This document shows, piece by piece, positions 1 to 7,318 of a stretch of DNA of 32,524 bases (positions are counted from its first letter, which is position 1; each line of letters opens with the position of its first letter). The notes beneath the pieces were generated by a model. That model did no database searches. It had not been told where the DNA came from and saw only the letters and a list, made by a program, of their open reading frames with translations. The position numbers and the translations under genes are program-made. The stretch covers positions 1-32,524 of the forward strand of contig NZ_JAAOTJ010000039.1 of the NCBI RefSeq assembly GCF_011297335.1, in the 5' to 3' direction. The DNA is from Catellatospora methionotrophica (GTDB lineage Bacteria > Actinomycetota > Actinomycetes > Mycobacteriales > Micromonosporaceae).

Positions 1-210
1 CTGCCGTGGTACGTCGCGTTCGCGCACTACAAGCTCGTCGGGATCCTCGAAGGCACGCCCCACCTGCCGCAACTCTTAAAGACTCGCGGCCTCCGGTCGG
101 TTCGGAGGCCGCGAGTCTTTAAGAGTTGCGACCAGGGGGGCGGGTGGTCGCGCGGGCGCGGGGCGGGGCCGTGGGCGGCGGGGGCGAGGGGGGTCAGGGG
201 AGGAGGATGA
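1..210 (+). CDS. 3' end of a phosphotransferase-like (APH/ACAD-associated kinase) gene, partial
   Basis: Frame 1 is open from the window edge to a TGA at 208-210. Its first residues, LPWYVAFAHYKLVGILEG, resemble the C-terminal helix of the aminoglycoside-phosphotransferase-like family often found beside acyl-CoA dehydrogenases (family pattern roughly WYxAFAxFKLAxIxEGI). Members normally go on for some 30-50 residues after this helix. Here the frame enters the perfect palindrome at 68-130 within a few codons, then low-complexity Gly/Arg codons, and the stop overlaps the end of the convergent alcohol dehydrogenase gene. The true C-terminus therefore seems replaced or cut by the repeat. The body of the gene lies outside the window, so the family call rests on about 20 residues. 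Context (acyl-CoA catabolism genes next door) supports it. Confidence 0.45.
   Translation: MPWYVAFAHYKLVGILEGTPHLPQLLKTRGLRSVRRPRVFKSCDQGGGWSRGRGAGPWAAGARGVRGGG
68..130. repeat. Family-1 palindrome, copy A
   Basis: Perfect inverted repeat with 28-bp arms (68-95 and 103-130) and a 7-nt loop. The outer part of the arm is CGCAACTCTTAAAGA, shared with copies at 17118-17176 and 21172-21232; the inner part (CTCGCGGCCTCCG) is private to this copy. It lies between convergent genes and would fold as a strong hairpin in RNA from either strand, so it may act as a two-way terminator. It is also unusually A/T-rich in its outer box compared with its surroundings. Confidence 0.9.
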
Positions 211-1333
211 CGGAGCGGGCGCCCTCGCCGCGGGACATGCGGGCGAAGGCTTCGGGGGACTCGTCGAGGGTGATGCGGTCGGTGATGAGGGCGGCGGGGT
301 CGAGGTCGCCCGCGAGCACCTGGTGGGCCAGGTCGGGGACGTCGCGGTCGGGGTCGGAGTTGCCGTACACCGAGGAGCGCAGGGTGCGGGCGGAGTGGAA
401 GATGTCGAGGGCGGCGAGGCTGACCATGTCGTCCTTCGCACCCATGCCGACGACGGTCACCTGACCGCCACGGCGGGTGGCCCGCCACGCGGCCCGGATC
501 GTCGCCGACCGGCCCACGCACTCGAAGGAGTGGTCGGCGCCGCGGCGCTCGGTCAGGGCGCGGACCTGGGAGCTCAGGTCGTCACCCGATACCAGGAAAT
601 GGGTCGCCCCGGCGGACAGGGCGAGGTCGCGCTTGGCGTCGGTGACGTCCACGGCGATCAGCGGGTCCGCCCCGGCGGCGCGGGCCGCCATCACGGTGGA
701 CAGGCCGACGCCGCCGAGTCCGATGACGAGGGCGGACTCGCCCGGCCGCACCCCGGCGGTCCGGTGCACCGCGCCGACGCCGGTCAGCACCGCGCAACCC
801 AGCAGGGCGGCGGTCTCGAACGGCAGCTCGGCGGGCACCGGGATGACCGCGTGGTCGCCGACGACGACCTCCTCGGCGAGCGCGCCGAGGCCGAGCGTGA
901 CGTGCAGCGGCTCGCCGTCGGCGGTCGCGCCGCGGGCGGCGGTCGGCACCCCGGCGGTCTCGCACAGCCACGGCTGCCCGTTACCGCAGAACCAGCAGCG
1001 GCGGCACGGCGGCGCCCAGTTCAGCACCACATGGGTGCCGACGGCGACGGTCGCTTCCGGCCCGGCGGCGGTCACCACGCCTGCCGCCTCATGACCCAAC
1101 ACCAGGGGGTACGGCGGCGCGAGCGTCCCGTTGACCATCGACAGATCGGAGTGGCACACCCCGGCGGCGCGGACGTGCACCCGCACCTCGCGCGGGCCGA
1201 GCGCAGGCAGCAGGATCGGCTCGATCTCCAGGGGCGCTCCGGGGCCGCGCCAGAGCAGGGCCCGCACCGGGCGGTTCACCGCGGGTGCCGCACTGTTCGT
1301 GTTCTCGCCGGTGGCCGGGGCTGGGGCGCTCAT
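194..1333 (-). CDS. Zinc-dependent alcohol dehydrogenase (MDR superfamily)
   Basis: 379 aa, the usual length for class III-like medium-chain dehydrogenases. It probably oxidises a primary alcohol to an aldehyde with NAD or a tightly bound nicotinamide cofactor. Catalytic zinc ligands are visible as C60 (GVCHSD), H81-E82 (GHEAAG) and C180 (LLGC). The structural-zinc lobe has four cysteines at 110, 113, 116 and 124. The Rossmann glycine motif GLGGVG is at residues 205-210. The gene overlaps the upstream aldehyde dehydrogenase by ATGA, so the two are translationally coupled and would act in sequence. The first 20 residues are low-complexity and a later start is possible, but the 4-nt overlap favours this one. 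Substrate cannot be read from sequence. Confidence 0.93.
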   Translation of the reverse strand: MSAPAPATGENTNSAAPAVNRPVRALLWRGPGAPLEIEPILLPALGPREVRVHVRAAGVCHSDLSMVNGTLAPPYPLVLGHEAAGVVTAAGPEATVAVGTHVVLNWAPPCRRCWFCGNGQPWLCETAGVPTAARGATADGEPLHVTLGLGALAEEVVVGDHAVIPVPAELPFETAALLGCAVLTGVGAVHRTAGVRPGESALVIGLGGVGLSTVMAARAAGADPLIAVDVTDAKRDLALSAGATHFLVSGDDLSSQVRALTERRGADHSFECVGRSATIRAAWRATRRGGQVTVVGMGAKDDMVSLAALDIFHSARTLRSSVYGNSDPDRDVPDLAHQVLAGDLDPAALITDRITLDESPEAFARMSRGEGARSVILLP

Positions 1334-2790
1334 CGCTGGATCGCCTTCGTCTCCAGGAACTCGTCCAGTCCGTGGCGGCCGAGTTCGCGGCCGATGCCGG
1401 ACTGCTTGAACCCGCCGAACGGGGCGAGCGGGTTGAACGACCCGCCGTTGACGTCGACGGCGCCGGTGCGCATCCGCCGCGCGACCGCCAGCGCTCGGTC
1501 CTCGTCACCGGACCACACCGCCCCGGCCAGGCCGTACCGGGAGTTGTTGGCGATGGCGACGGCCTCGTCGTCGGAGTCGAACGGGATCACCACCAGCACC
1601 GGCCCGAAGACCTCCTCCTGGGCGATCGTGCTGTCGGGGTCCACGTCGGCCAGCACCGTCGCGGCGACGAAGTGCCCCCGGTCCGGCACGGGCGCGTCGA
1701 GCCCGCCCGCGATCAGGCGCGCGCCGTCGGCGAGGCCCTGCTCGATGTAGCCGCGTACCGTCTCGCGCTGCGCGGCCGACGCCAGCGGGCCCAGCCGGGT
1801 GCCCTCGTCGAACGGGTCGCCCAGGGTCTGCCCGGCGGCGGCCTCGGCCGCGATGGCGAGGGCTTCGTCGTACCGCGAGCGGTGCACCAGCATGCGCGTC
1901 CACGCGGTGCAGGTCTGGCCGGAGTTGAGGAACGCGTTGGCGACGCCGGTCTTCACCGCGCGGCGCAGGTCTGCGTCGTCCAGGATCACGTTGGCGGACT
2001 TGCCGCCCAGCTCCAGCGCGACCCGGGCGATCCGGTCGGCGGCCAGGTGCGAGATGCGCGCGCCGACCGCGGTCGAGCCGGTGAACGACACCATGTCCAC
2101 GTCGGGGTGGGCCGCGATGGCCGAACCGACCACCGAGCCGGGGCCGGTGACCAGGTTGGCCACGCCCGGCGGCAGCCCGGCCTCGTCGACCGCGTCGAAC
2201 AGCAGGTACGCCACCAGCGGCGTCAGGTCGGCGGGCTTGAGCACCACCGTGCAGCCGGCGGCCAGCGCCCCGGCCACCTTCGCCATGATCTGGTGCAGCG
2301 GGTAGTTCCACGGCGTGATCGCGCCGACCACGCCCACGGGCTCGCCGACGACCAGCGAGTTGCCGACGGTGTGCGTGCTCTCGGGCTGCCCGGCCAGCTC
2401 CACGTAGCTCTTCAGTACGGTCAGCGGCAGTCCGGCCTGGACCTTCGTGGCGATCTTCATCGGGGTGCCCAGCTCGCGGGCCACGGTGGTGGCGATGTCG
2501 CCCGCGCGGGCCGACAGCGCGGCGTGCAGCCGGTCGAGGTGTGCGGCGCGCTCCGCCGGGGCCAGCGCCGACCAGGGGCCGAACGCGGCCTTCGCGGCGG
2601 CGACGGCCCGGTCCACGTCGACGGCGTCACCGGCGGGCACGTGCGCGATGACCTGCTCGGTTGTCGGGTCCTCGACGGCGATGACGCCGGTGCCGTGCGG
2701 GGCGGTCCAGCCTCCGCCGATGTAGAGCTGGGTGCGGTCCGCGATCGGGGCGGTGCGTCCCGGATGCGTCGCCGCGGCTGCCAGGTCCAT
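1330..2790 (-). CDS. NAD(P)-dependent aldehyde dehydrogenase
   Basis: 486 aa, typical of the ALDH superfamily. It oxidises an aldehyde to a carboxylic acid, logically the product of the coupled alcohol dehydrogenase. Visible motifs: TPWNYP (159-164), LKPAD (184-188), the FTGST loop (236-240), ELGGKS with general base E260, GQTC with nucleophile C294, and QEEVFGP and [11 protein letters not shown] near the C-terminus. I chose the ATG at 2788-2790 because it follows GGAAGGGA at good spacing and gives the family's usual N-terminus. The longer open frame to 2886 adds only Arg/Pro-rich sequence. A TetR-type operator candidate lies at 2909-2927 in the promoter region. Confidence 0.95.
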   Translation of the reverse strand: MDLAAAATHPGRTAPIADRTQLYIGGGWTAPHGTGVIAVEDPTTEQVIAHVPAGDAVDVDRAVAAAKAAFGPWSALAPAERAAHLDRLHAALSARAGDIATTVARELGTPMKIATKVQAGLPLTVLKSYVELAGQPESTHTVGNSLVVGEPVGVVGAITPWNYPLHQIMAKVAGALAAGCTVVLKPADLTPLVAYLLFDAVDEAGLPPGVANLVTGPGSVVGSAIAAHPDVDMVSFTGSTAVGARISHLAADRIARVALELGGKSANVILDDADLRRAVKTGVANAFLNSGQTCTAWTRMLVHRSRYDEALAIAAEAAAGQTLGDPFDEGTRLGPLASAAQRETVRGYIEQGLADGARLIAGGLDAPVPDRGHFVAATVLADVDPDSTIAQEEVFGPVLVVIPFDSDDEAVAIANNSRYGLAGAVWSGDEDRALAVARRMRTGAVDVNGGSFNPLAPFGGFKQSGIGRELGRHGLDEFLETKAIQR

Positions 2791-2908
2791 GCTGTCCCTT
2801 CCCATCAGGCGGCGTCGCCCGCGGCCGGAGGACGCGTGCCGCGTGGGGGCGGGTGACGGCGTCGTCGTGGGCCACTGGGCGAGCAACCGGCACAGGAGCC
2901 GGGCCGCA

Positions 2909-2927
2909 AAACTAGCGCTGCAAGTTT
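2909..2927 (-). promoter_or_regulatory. Candidate TetR operator 1, overlapping a -10 box for the ALDH-ADH operon
   Basis: Read leftward the site is AAACTTGCAGCGCTAGTTT, with AAACT and AGTTT half-sites nine bases apart. It matches the site at 3662-3680 at 17 of 19 positions in the same orientation relative to the gene downstream. TAGTTT within it is a plausible -10 hexamer. It overlaps the stop codon of the TetR gene, so the regulator gene ends inside the promoter of the operon it probably controls. That this regulator binds it is inference. Confidence 0.6.
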
Positions 2928-3598
2928 CGACTGTAGTACGAAGCGGGCCGCGGCTCCAGAGGCGGGAGCGGGCCGACCGTGGCCTCGTACTCGCGGGCGA
3001 GGCCGTCGACCAGCGCGTCCAGGCCGAGCGCGAACGCGCCCTCGTCGACGCTGTGCTGGTGTTCGGCGAGGCGGTGGGCCTGGGACAGGTGCGGGTAGTG
3101 GGCGGCGTACAGCTCGGGGTCCTCGACGAAGCCGCGCGCGAACGAGCCCAGCGACGAGCCCGCGACCAGGTAGCGCATCACCGCGCCGATGTGCGTGGCC
3201 CGCGCGGGCGGCCAGCCGGCCTTGACCAGCCCGCCGTACACGGCGTCGGCCATGTGCAGCGCCGCCGGTCGCCGCCCCGGGCCCTGGGCCAGGTACGGGA
3301 CGATGTTCGGGTGCGCGGTGAGCGCGTCGCGGTAGGAGTGCCCCCACAGCCGCAGCGCGTCGCGCCAGTCGTGCGTGGTGAAGAACGACACGTCCACGCC
3401 CGCGATCACCGCGTCGGCGACCGCGTCCAGGATCGCGTCCTTGGTGGCGAAGTGGTTGTACAGCGACGGCCCGCGTACGCCCAGCTCGGCGGCCAGGCGG
3501 CGGGTGGAGAACGCGGCCAGCCCGTCGGCGTCGATCATCGCGGCGGCGGTCTCCACGATGCGCTGCCGGCTCAACAGGGCCTGGCTGGGCCGGGGCAT
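2912..3598 (-). CDS. TetR/AcrR-family transcriptional regulator
   Basis: 228 aa. The first 60 or so residues form the TetR helix-turn-helix domain (RQRIVETAAAMIDADGL, then RRLAAELGVRGPSLYNHFATKD). The rest is a helical ligand/dimer domain whose layout resembles the TetR C-terminal class 1 type. The ATG at 3596-3598 follows AAGGAGA at good spacing. The gene lies between the leftward ALDH-ADH pair and the rightward acyl-CoA dehydrogenase operon, and operator candidates flank it on both sides. The site at 3662-3680 would also cover its own promoter, so autoregulation is likely. The ligand is probably an acyl-CoA or other pathway intermediate (inference). Confidence 0.92.
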   Translation of the reverse strand: MPRPSQALLSRQRIVETAAAMIDADGLAAFSTRRLAAELGVRGPSLYNHFATKDAILDAVADAVIAGVDVSFFTTHDWRDALRLWGHSYRDALTAHPNIVPYLAQGPGRRPAALHMADAVYGGLVKAGWPPARATHIGAVMRYLVAGSSLGSFARGFVEDPELYAAHYPHLSQAHRLAEHQHSVDEGAFALGLDALVDGLAREYEATVGPLPPLEPRPASYYSRNLQR

Positions 3599-3650
3599 GG
3601 CGGGTTCTCCTTCGGTCGGTGCTGCCGCTGAACTCTGCCACAGGAGGGTC

Positions 3651-3680
3651 TGGACGAGATAAAACTTTCACCGCTAGTTT
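3651..3680 (+). promoter_or_regulatory. Leaderless promoter of the acyl-CoA dehydrogenase operon
   Basis: TGGACG (3651-3656) matches the -35 consensus at four of six positions. It is followed, after 18 nt, by TAGTTT (3675-3680) as -10. Six bases later the GTG at 3687 opens the gene and no ribosome site precedes it. This is the classic layout of an actinobacterial leaderless mRNA. Confidence 0.6.
3662..3680 (+). promoter_or_regulatory. Candidate TetR operator 2
   Basis: AAACTTTCACCGCTAGTTT, half-sites AAACT and AGTTT nine bases apart. It is 17/19 identical to operator 1 at 2909-2927. It covers the -10 box of the rightward operon and the promoter zone of the leftward tetR gene. A second, overlapping inverted repeat, CACCGCT / AGCGGTG with 7-nt spacer, spans 3669-3689 and includes the start codon. 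Binding here would block both directions. Confidence 0.65.
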
Positions 3681-3686
3681 AAAGCG

Positions 3687-4835
3687 GTGGACATGACACT
3701 GTCGCCGGAACACGCCGCGCTCCGCCGCCTGGCCGCCGAGTTCGTCGATCGCGAGGTCGTGCCGTACGCGGCCGAGTGGGACCGGCGCGAGAGCGTCGCC
3801 CGCACCGTGGTCAAGCAGCTCGGTGAGCTGGGCTTCCTCGGCCTGACCATCGCCGAGGAGCACGGCGGCAGCGGCGGCGACCACCTGGCGTACTGCCTGG
3901 TCCTGGAGGAACTGGGCCGGGGCGACTCGTCGGTGCGCGGGCTGGTCTCGGTGTCGCTGGGCCTGGTCGCCAAGAGCATCGCGGCGCACGGCACGCCCGA
4001 GCAGCGATCACGTTGGCTGCCGGGCCTGTGCGGCGGGGACCTGCTGGGCTGTTTCGCGCTGACCGAGCCCGGCACCGGCTCCGACGCGGCGTCGCTGACC
4101 ACGCGCGCCGTCCAGGACGGCGGCGACTGGGTCATCACCGGCTCGAAGGTGTTCATCACGAACGGGACCTGGGCCGATGTCGCGCTGGTCTTCGCCCGTA
4201 CGGGTGGGGACGGGCCACGGGGCATCAGCGCGTTCCTGGTGCCTACGGACGCGGCGGGGCTGACGCGGCGGGAGATCCACGGCAAGCTCGGGCTGCGCGG
4301 CCAGCCGACGGCGGAACTGGCCTTCGACGGGGTGCGGGTGCCGGGTGACGCGCTGCTCGGCGAGCAGGGGCGCGGCTTCCACCTCGCCATGTCCACGCTG
4401 GACAAGGGGCGGATGTCGGTCGCGGCGGGCTGCGTCGGCATCGCGCAGGGGTGCCTGGACGCGGCCGTCGGTTACGCGAAGGCGCGCACCCAGTTCGGCA
4501 AGCCGATCGCGGCGTACCAGCTGGTCCAGCAGTTGATCTCGGATGTCGCGGTGGACACGGCAGCGGCGCGGCTGCTGGTGTGGCGGGTCGCCGACCTGGT
4601 CGACCGGGGGCAGCCGTACGCGACCGAGGCGTCCATGGCGAAGCTGTTCGCCAGCGAGGCGGCCGTGCGCGCGGCGAACAAGGCGCTGCAGGTGTTCGGC
4701 GGGTACGGCTACGTCGACGAGTACCCGGTCGGCAAGTACCTGCGCGACGCCCGCGTGACCACGCTCTACGAGGGCACCAGCCAGATCCAGCAGTTGTTGA
4801 TCGGCCGCGCCCTCACCGGCGTGAACGCGTTCTGA
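3687..4835 (+). CDS. Acyl-CoA dehydrogenase
   Basis: 382 aa, full length. A flavoprotein that introduces the alpha-beta double bond into an acyl-CoA. Motifs: CFALTEPGTGSDAAS (FAD/substrate loop), VFITNGTWADV, the QFGKPIAAYQ helix, VFGGYGY, and LYEGTSQIQ near the end, where E362 is at the position of the catalytic base of medium-chain enzymes. Start GTG 3687 is six bases after the -10 box (leaderless); ATG 3693 two codons later is the alternative. It heads a rightward set that continues, after a palindrome, with an SDR, a second acyl-CoA dehydrogenase, a MaoC-like protein and a CoA ligase. Confidence 0.95.
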   Translation: MDMTLSPEHAALRRLAAEFVDREVVPYAAEWDRRESVARTVVKQLGELGFLGLTIAEEHGGSGGDHLAYCLVLEELGRGDSSVRGLVSVSLGLVAKSIAAHGTPEQRSRWLPGLCGGDLLGCFALTEPGTGSDAASLTTRAVQDGGDWVITGSKVFITNGTWADVALVFARTGGDGPRGISAFLVPTDAAGLTRREIHGKLGLRGQPTAELAFDGVRVPGDALLGEQGRGFHLAMSTLDKGRMSVAAGCVGIAQGCLDAAVGYAKARTQFGKPIAAYQLVQQLISDVAVDTAAARLLVWRVADLVDRGQPYATEASMAKLFASEAAVRAANKALQVFGGYGYVDEYPVGKYLRDARVTTLYEGTSQIQQLLIGRALTGVNAF

Positions 4836-4860
4836 AAGTCCAGCTCAGACAGGTCGAGGC

Positions 4861-4912
4861 GTTAACAAGGGCACCTTCCTCTACGTACGGCGATGTGAAG
4901 GTGCCCTTCCTT
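4861..4912 (+). repeat. Family-2 palindrome, copy 1
   Basis: Arms AAGGGCACCTTC (4867-4878) and GAAGGTGCCCTT (4897-4908) around the loop CTCTACGTACGGCGATGT. It begins GTTAACA, like the GTTAG ends of other copies read in this direction. It is the least symmetrical copy: the inner stem is not fully paired. It lies between two rightward genes and ends only a few bases before the ribosome site of the next one. Confidence 0.85.
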
Positions 4913-4926
4913 TCAAAGGAGTGGCG

Positions 4927-5688
4927 ATGAGCAGCAGGTTCAGCGGACGGGTCGCGATCGTGACCGGTGGCGCGCAGGGGATCGGGGCGGCGACGGTCCG
5001 GCGGCTGGCGTCGGAGGGCGCGACGGTCGCGATCGTCGACCTGAGCGCGGAGAAGAGCGAGGCGCTGGCGAAGGAGATCACGGCGGGCGGCGGGACGGCG
5101 TCGGGATACGGGTGCGATGTCACCGACGAGGCGGCGGTGCACGCGATGACCGAGCGGGTCGTGGCGGATCACGGGCGGCTGGACATCCTGGTCAACAACG
5201 CCGGGATCACGCGCGACGACCTGCTGTTCAAGATGAGCGCGGCGGACTGGCACGCGGTGCTGAACACGAACCTGACCAGCATGTTCTACTGCTGCCAGGC
5301 GGCGCAGAAGCACATGGTGGCCGGGAAGTACGGCAAGATCGTCAACCTGAGCAGCCGGTCGGCGCTGGGTAATCGCGGGCAGGTCAACTACGCGGCGGCG
5401 AAGGCGGGCGTGCAGGGGCTGACGGCGACGCTGTCGATCGAGCTGGGGCCGTTCAACGTCTGCGTCAACGCGGTCGCGCCGGGGTATGTGGCCACCGCGA
5501 TGACCGCCGCCACCGCCGAGCGGGTCGGGTCGTCCGCCGAGGCGCACCAGAAGTGGGCCAGCGAGCACACGCCGCTGCGCCGGGTCGCCCAGCCCGAGGA
5601 GATCGCGTCCGTGGTCGCCTTCCTGGCCAGCGACGACGCCTCCTTCGTGACCGGGCAGACCCTGTACGTCAACGGCGGCGCGCGCTAA
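4927..5688 (+). CDS. Short-chain dehydrogenase/reductase, FabG-like
   Basis: 253 aa, classical SDR. It probably interconverts 3-hydroxyacyl- and 3-oxoacyl-thioesters, the step after hydration in beta-oxidation. TGGAQGIG (residues 13-20) binds the nucleotide, NNAG is at 90-93, and the catalytic set is S142, Y155 and K159 (YAAAK). The C-terminal SFVTGQTLYVNGG is typical of the family. ATG 4927 is chosen because AAAGGAG precedes it at proper spacing; GTG 4921 would abut the ribosome site. The family-2 palindrome forms most of its leader. Confidence 0.93.
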   Translation: MSSRFSGRVAIVTGGAQGIGAATVRRLASEGATVAIVDLSAEKSEALAKEITAGGGTASGYGCDVTDEAAVHAMTERVVADHGRLDILVNNAGITRDDLLFKMSAADWHAVLNTNLTSMFYCCQAAQKHMVAGKYGKIVNLSSRSALGNRGQVNYAAAKAGVQGLTATLSIELGPFNVCVNAVAPGYVATAMTAATAERVGSSAEAHQKWASEHTPLRRVAQPEEIASVVAFLASDDASFVTGQTLYVNGGAR

Positions 5689-5717
5689 ACCGAGCACCAC
5701 TACCGAAGGGAACCACC

Positions 5718-6890
5718 GTGGACTTCTCGCTCGACGACGAGCAGCGCGCGATCCGGGACACCGCGCGCGCCTTCATCCGCAAGGAGGTCGTGCCGCTGGA
5801 GCACGAGCTGCTGCGCCGCGAACGCGCCGGGCAGCCCGGCATCGAGCGCTCGGAACTGCGCGAGCTGCAGCTCAAGGCGCGCAAGTTCGGCTTCTGGGGG
5901 CTGGCCACGCCTACCGAGCACGGCGGCATGGACCTGCCCGCGATCATGCAGTCGCTGATCTGGACCGAGATCGGGCACACCCTGGTGCCGTTCCGGTTCG
6001 GCGGCGAGGCCGACAACATCCTCTTCTACGCCAACGCCGCCCAGCAGGACGAATACCTCAAGCCCACGATCGAGGGCGACCGGGTGTCCTGCTTCGCGAT
6101 CACCGAGCCGGGCGCGGGCTCCGACGCCGCGAACATCAAACTGTCCGCCCGCTCCGACGGCGGCGACTGGATCCTCAACGGCGAGAAGACCTTCATCACC
6201 AACGGCAACGACGCCGACTTCGCCATCGTGGTCGCGGTCACCGACAAGGACAAGGGGGTACGCGGCGGCGGCACCACGGCGTTCCTGGTCGACCGGGCCA
6301 TGGGCTGGCGCTCGGAGTTCATCGCGACGATGGGTCCCGGCGGCCCGGCGTCGCTGGTGTTCGACGACGTACGCGTGCCGTCCCGCAACATCCTCGGGGA
6401 GATCGGGCAGGGCTTCGAGCTGGGTATGAAGTGGATCGGCAAGGGGCGTTACCTCATCCCGTCGCACGCGCTCGGCATCGGCGAGCGCGCCCTGCAGATG
6501 GCCGTCGACTACGCCAACACCCGGGTCACCTTCGGCAAGCCGATCGGGGAGAACCAGGCCATCCAGTGGATGATCGCCGACGCGGAGACCGAGCTGGAGG
6601 CGGCCCGCTGGCTGGTGCTGCGCGCCGCGTGGACCGTCGACCAGGGCCAGGACCCGCGGCACTCGTCGTCGATGGCGAAGCTCTACGGCGCCGGGATGAT
6701 CAACCGACTGGTGGACCGGGTCATGCAGATCCACGGCGGCATGGGCTACACCCGTGAACTGCCGATCGAGCGCTGGTACCGGCAGGTGCGGCTGCTGCGC
6801 ATCTACGAGGGCACCGACGAGATGCAGCGCCTGATCATCTCGCGGGACCTGCTGCGCGGGTACACCAAGATCGGGGGCCATCTGGCATGA
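5718..6890 (+). CDS. Acyl-CoA dehydrogenase (second paralogue)
   Basis: 390 aa. Motifs: CFAITEPGAGSDAANI, TFITNGNDADF, VTFGKPIGENQAIQ, QIHGGMGY, and IYEGTDEMQRL, in which E364 is the expected catalytic base. It differs clearly from the first paralogue (extended N-terminal helix ELLRRERAGQPGIERSELREL), so it likely takes a different chain length or branched substrate. GTG 5718 follows GAAGGGA. The open frame extends upstream to 5553 only by reading through the SDR in another frame. The stop overlaps the next start (ATGA), so it is coupled to the MaoC-like gene. Confidence 0.94.
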   Translation: MDFSLDDEQRAIRDTARAFIRKEVVPLEHELLRRERAGQPGIERSELRELQLKARKFGFWGLATPTEHGGMDLPAIMQSLIWTEIGHTLVPFRFGGEADNILFYANAAQQDEYLKPTIEGDRVSCFAITEPGAGSDAANIKLSARSDGGDWILNGEKTFITNGNDADFAIVVAVTDKDKGVRGGGTTAFLVDRAMGWRSEFIATMGPGGPASLVFDDVRVPSRNILGEIGQGFELGMKWIGKGRYLIPSHALGIGERALQMAVDYANTRVTFGKPIGENQAIQWMIADAETELEAARWLVLRAAWTVDQGQDPRHSSSMAKLYGAGMINRLVDRVMQIHGGMGYTRELPIERWYRQVRLLRIYEGTDEMQRLIISRDLLRGYTKIGGHLA

Positions 6891-7318
6891 GGGTGTTCGC
6901 GTCCGCCCAGGAGCTGGCCGCCGCGGTCGGCCAGTGCATCGGCCCGGGGCCCTGGCAGCGCGTCGACCGGTCGCGGGTGGACGCGTACACCGACGCGACC
7001 GGTGGCGTCGACTGCGTCGGCCTCGGCGCGGCGACGCCCGGCTGGCTGACCCTGTCCATGCTGCCGCTGTTGGTCCGCGACGTGTACCGGTTCGACAACG
7101 TGCGCCTGGGCGTCAACTACGGGGTGAACCGGGTGCGTTTCCCGGCCCCGATCCCGGTCGGGGCCCAGGTGCGCCTCACCGCCCGCATCGCCGAGGTCGA
7201 GCCCGTCGACGGCGGCGTGCAACTGGTCGCGCAGCTCACCGTCCGCGCCGACGGCGAGGACAGACCGTGCTGCGTGGCCGAGACCGTCAGCCGTATCTAC
7301 TTCAAGGAGGAGCCGTGA
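6887..7318 (+). CDS. MaoC-like hotdog-fold protein lacking the hydratase loop
   Basis: 143 aa. The start (MRVFASAQELAAAVG) and the middle (LGVNYGVNRVRFPAPIPVG) match the actinobacterial MaoC family typified by the mycobacterial (R)-hydratase Rv0130. In that family ATGDHQWIH-VDPERA precedes the HGFLTLSL helix and supplies the catalytic Asp and His. Here the segment reads DATGGVDCVGLGAATPGWLTLSM (residues 36-58 in two parts): about ten residues are missing and neither the Asp nor the His is present. The reading frame and both gene overlaps are intact, so it is not a frameshift wreck. It may be an inactive subunit, a thioesterase or a binding protein. It overlaps both neighbours (ATGA upstream, GTGA downstream). 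Confidence 0.85.
   Translation: MRVFASAQELAAAVGQCIGPGPWQRVDRSRVDAYTDATGGVDCVGLGAATPGWLTLSMLPLLVRDVYRFDNVRLGVNYGVNRVRFPAPIPVGAQVRLTARIAEVEPVDGGVQLVAQLTVRADGEDRPCCVAETVSRIYFKEEP

Noticed and set aside
323..2856. Long plus-strand open frames opposite the alcohol and aldehyde dehydrogenase genes
   Set aside because: They are antisense shadows produced by GC-rich codon bias: low-complexity Arg/Gly/Asp/His composition and no ribosome sites.
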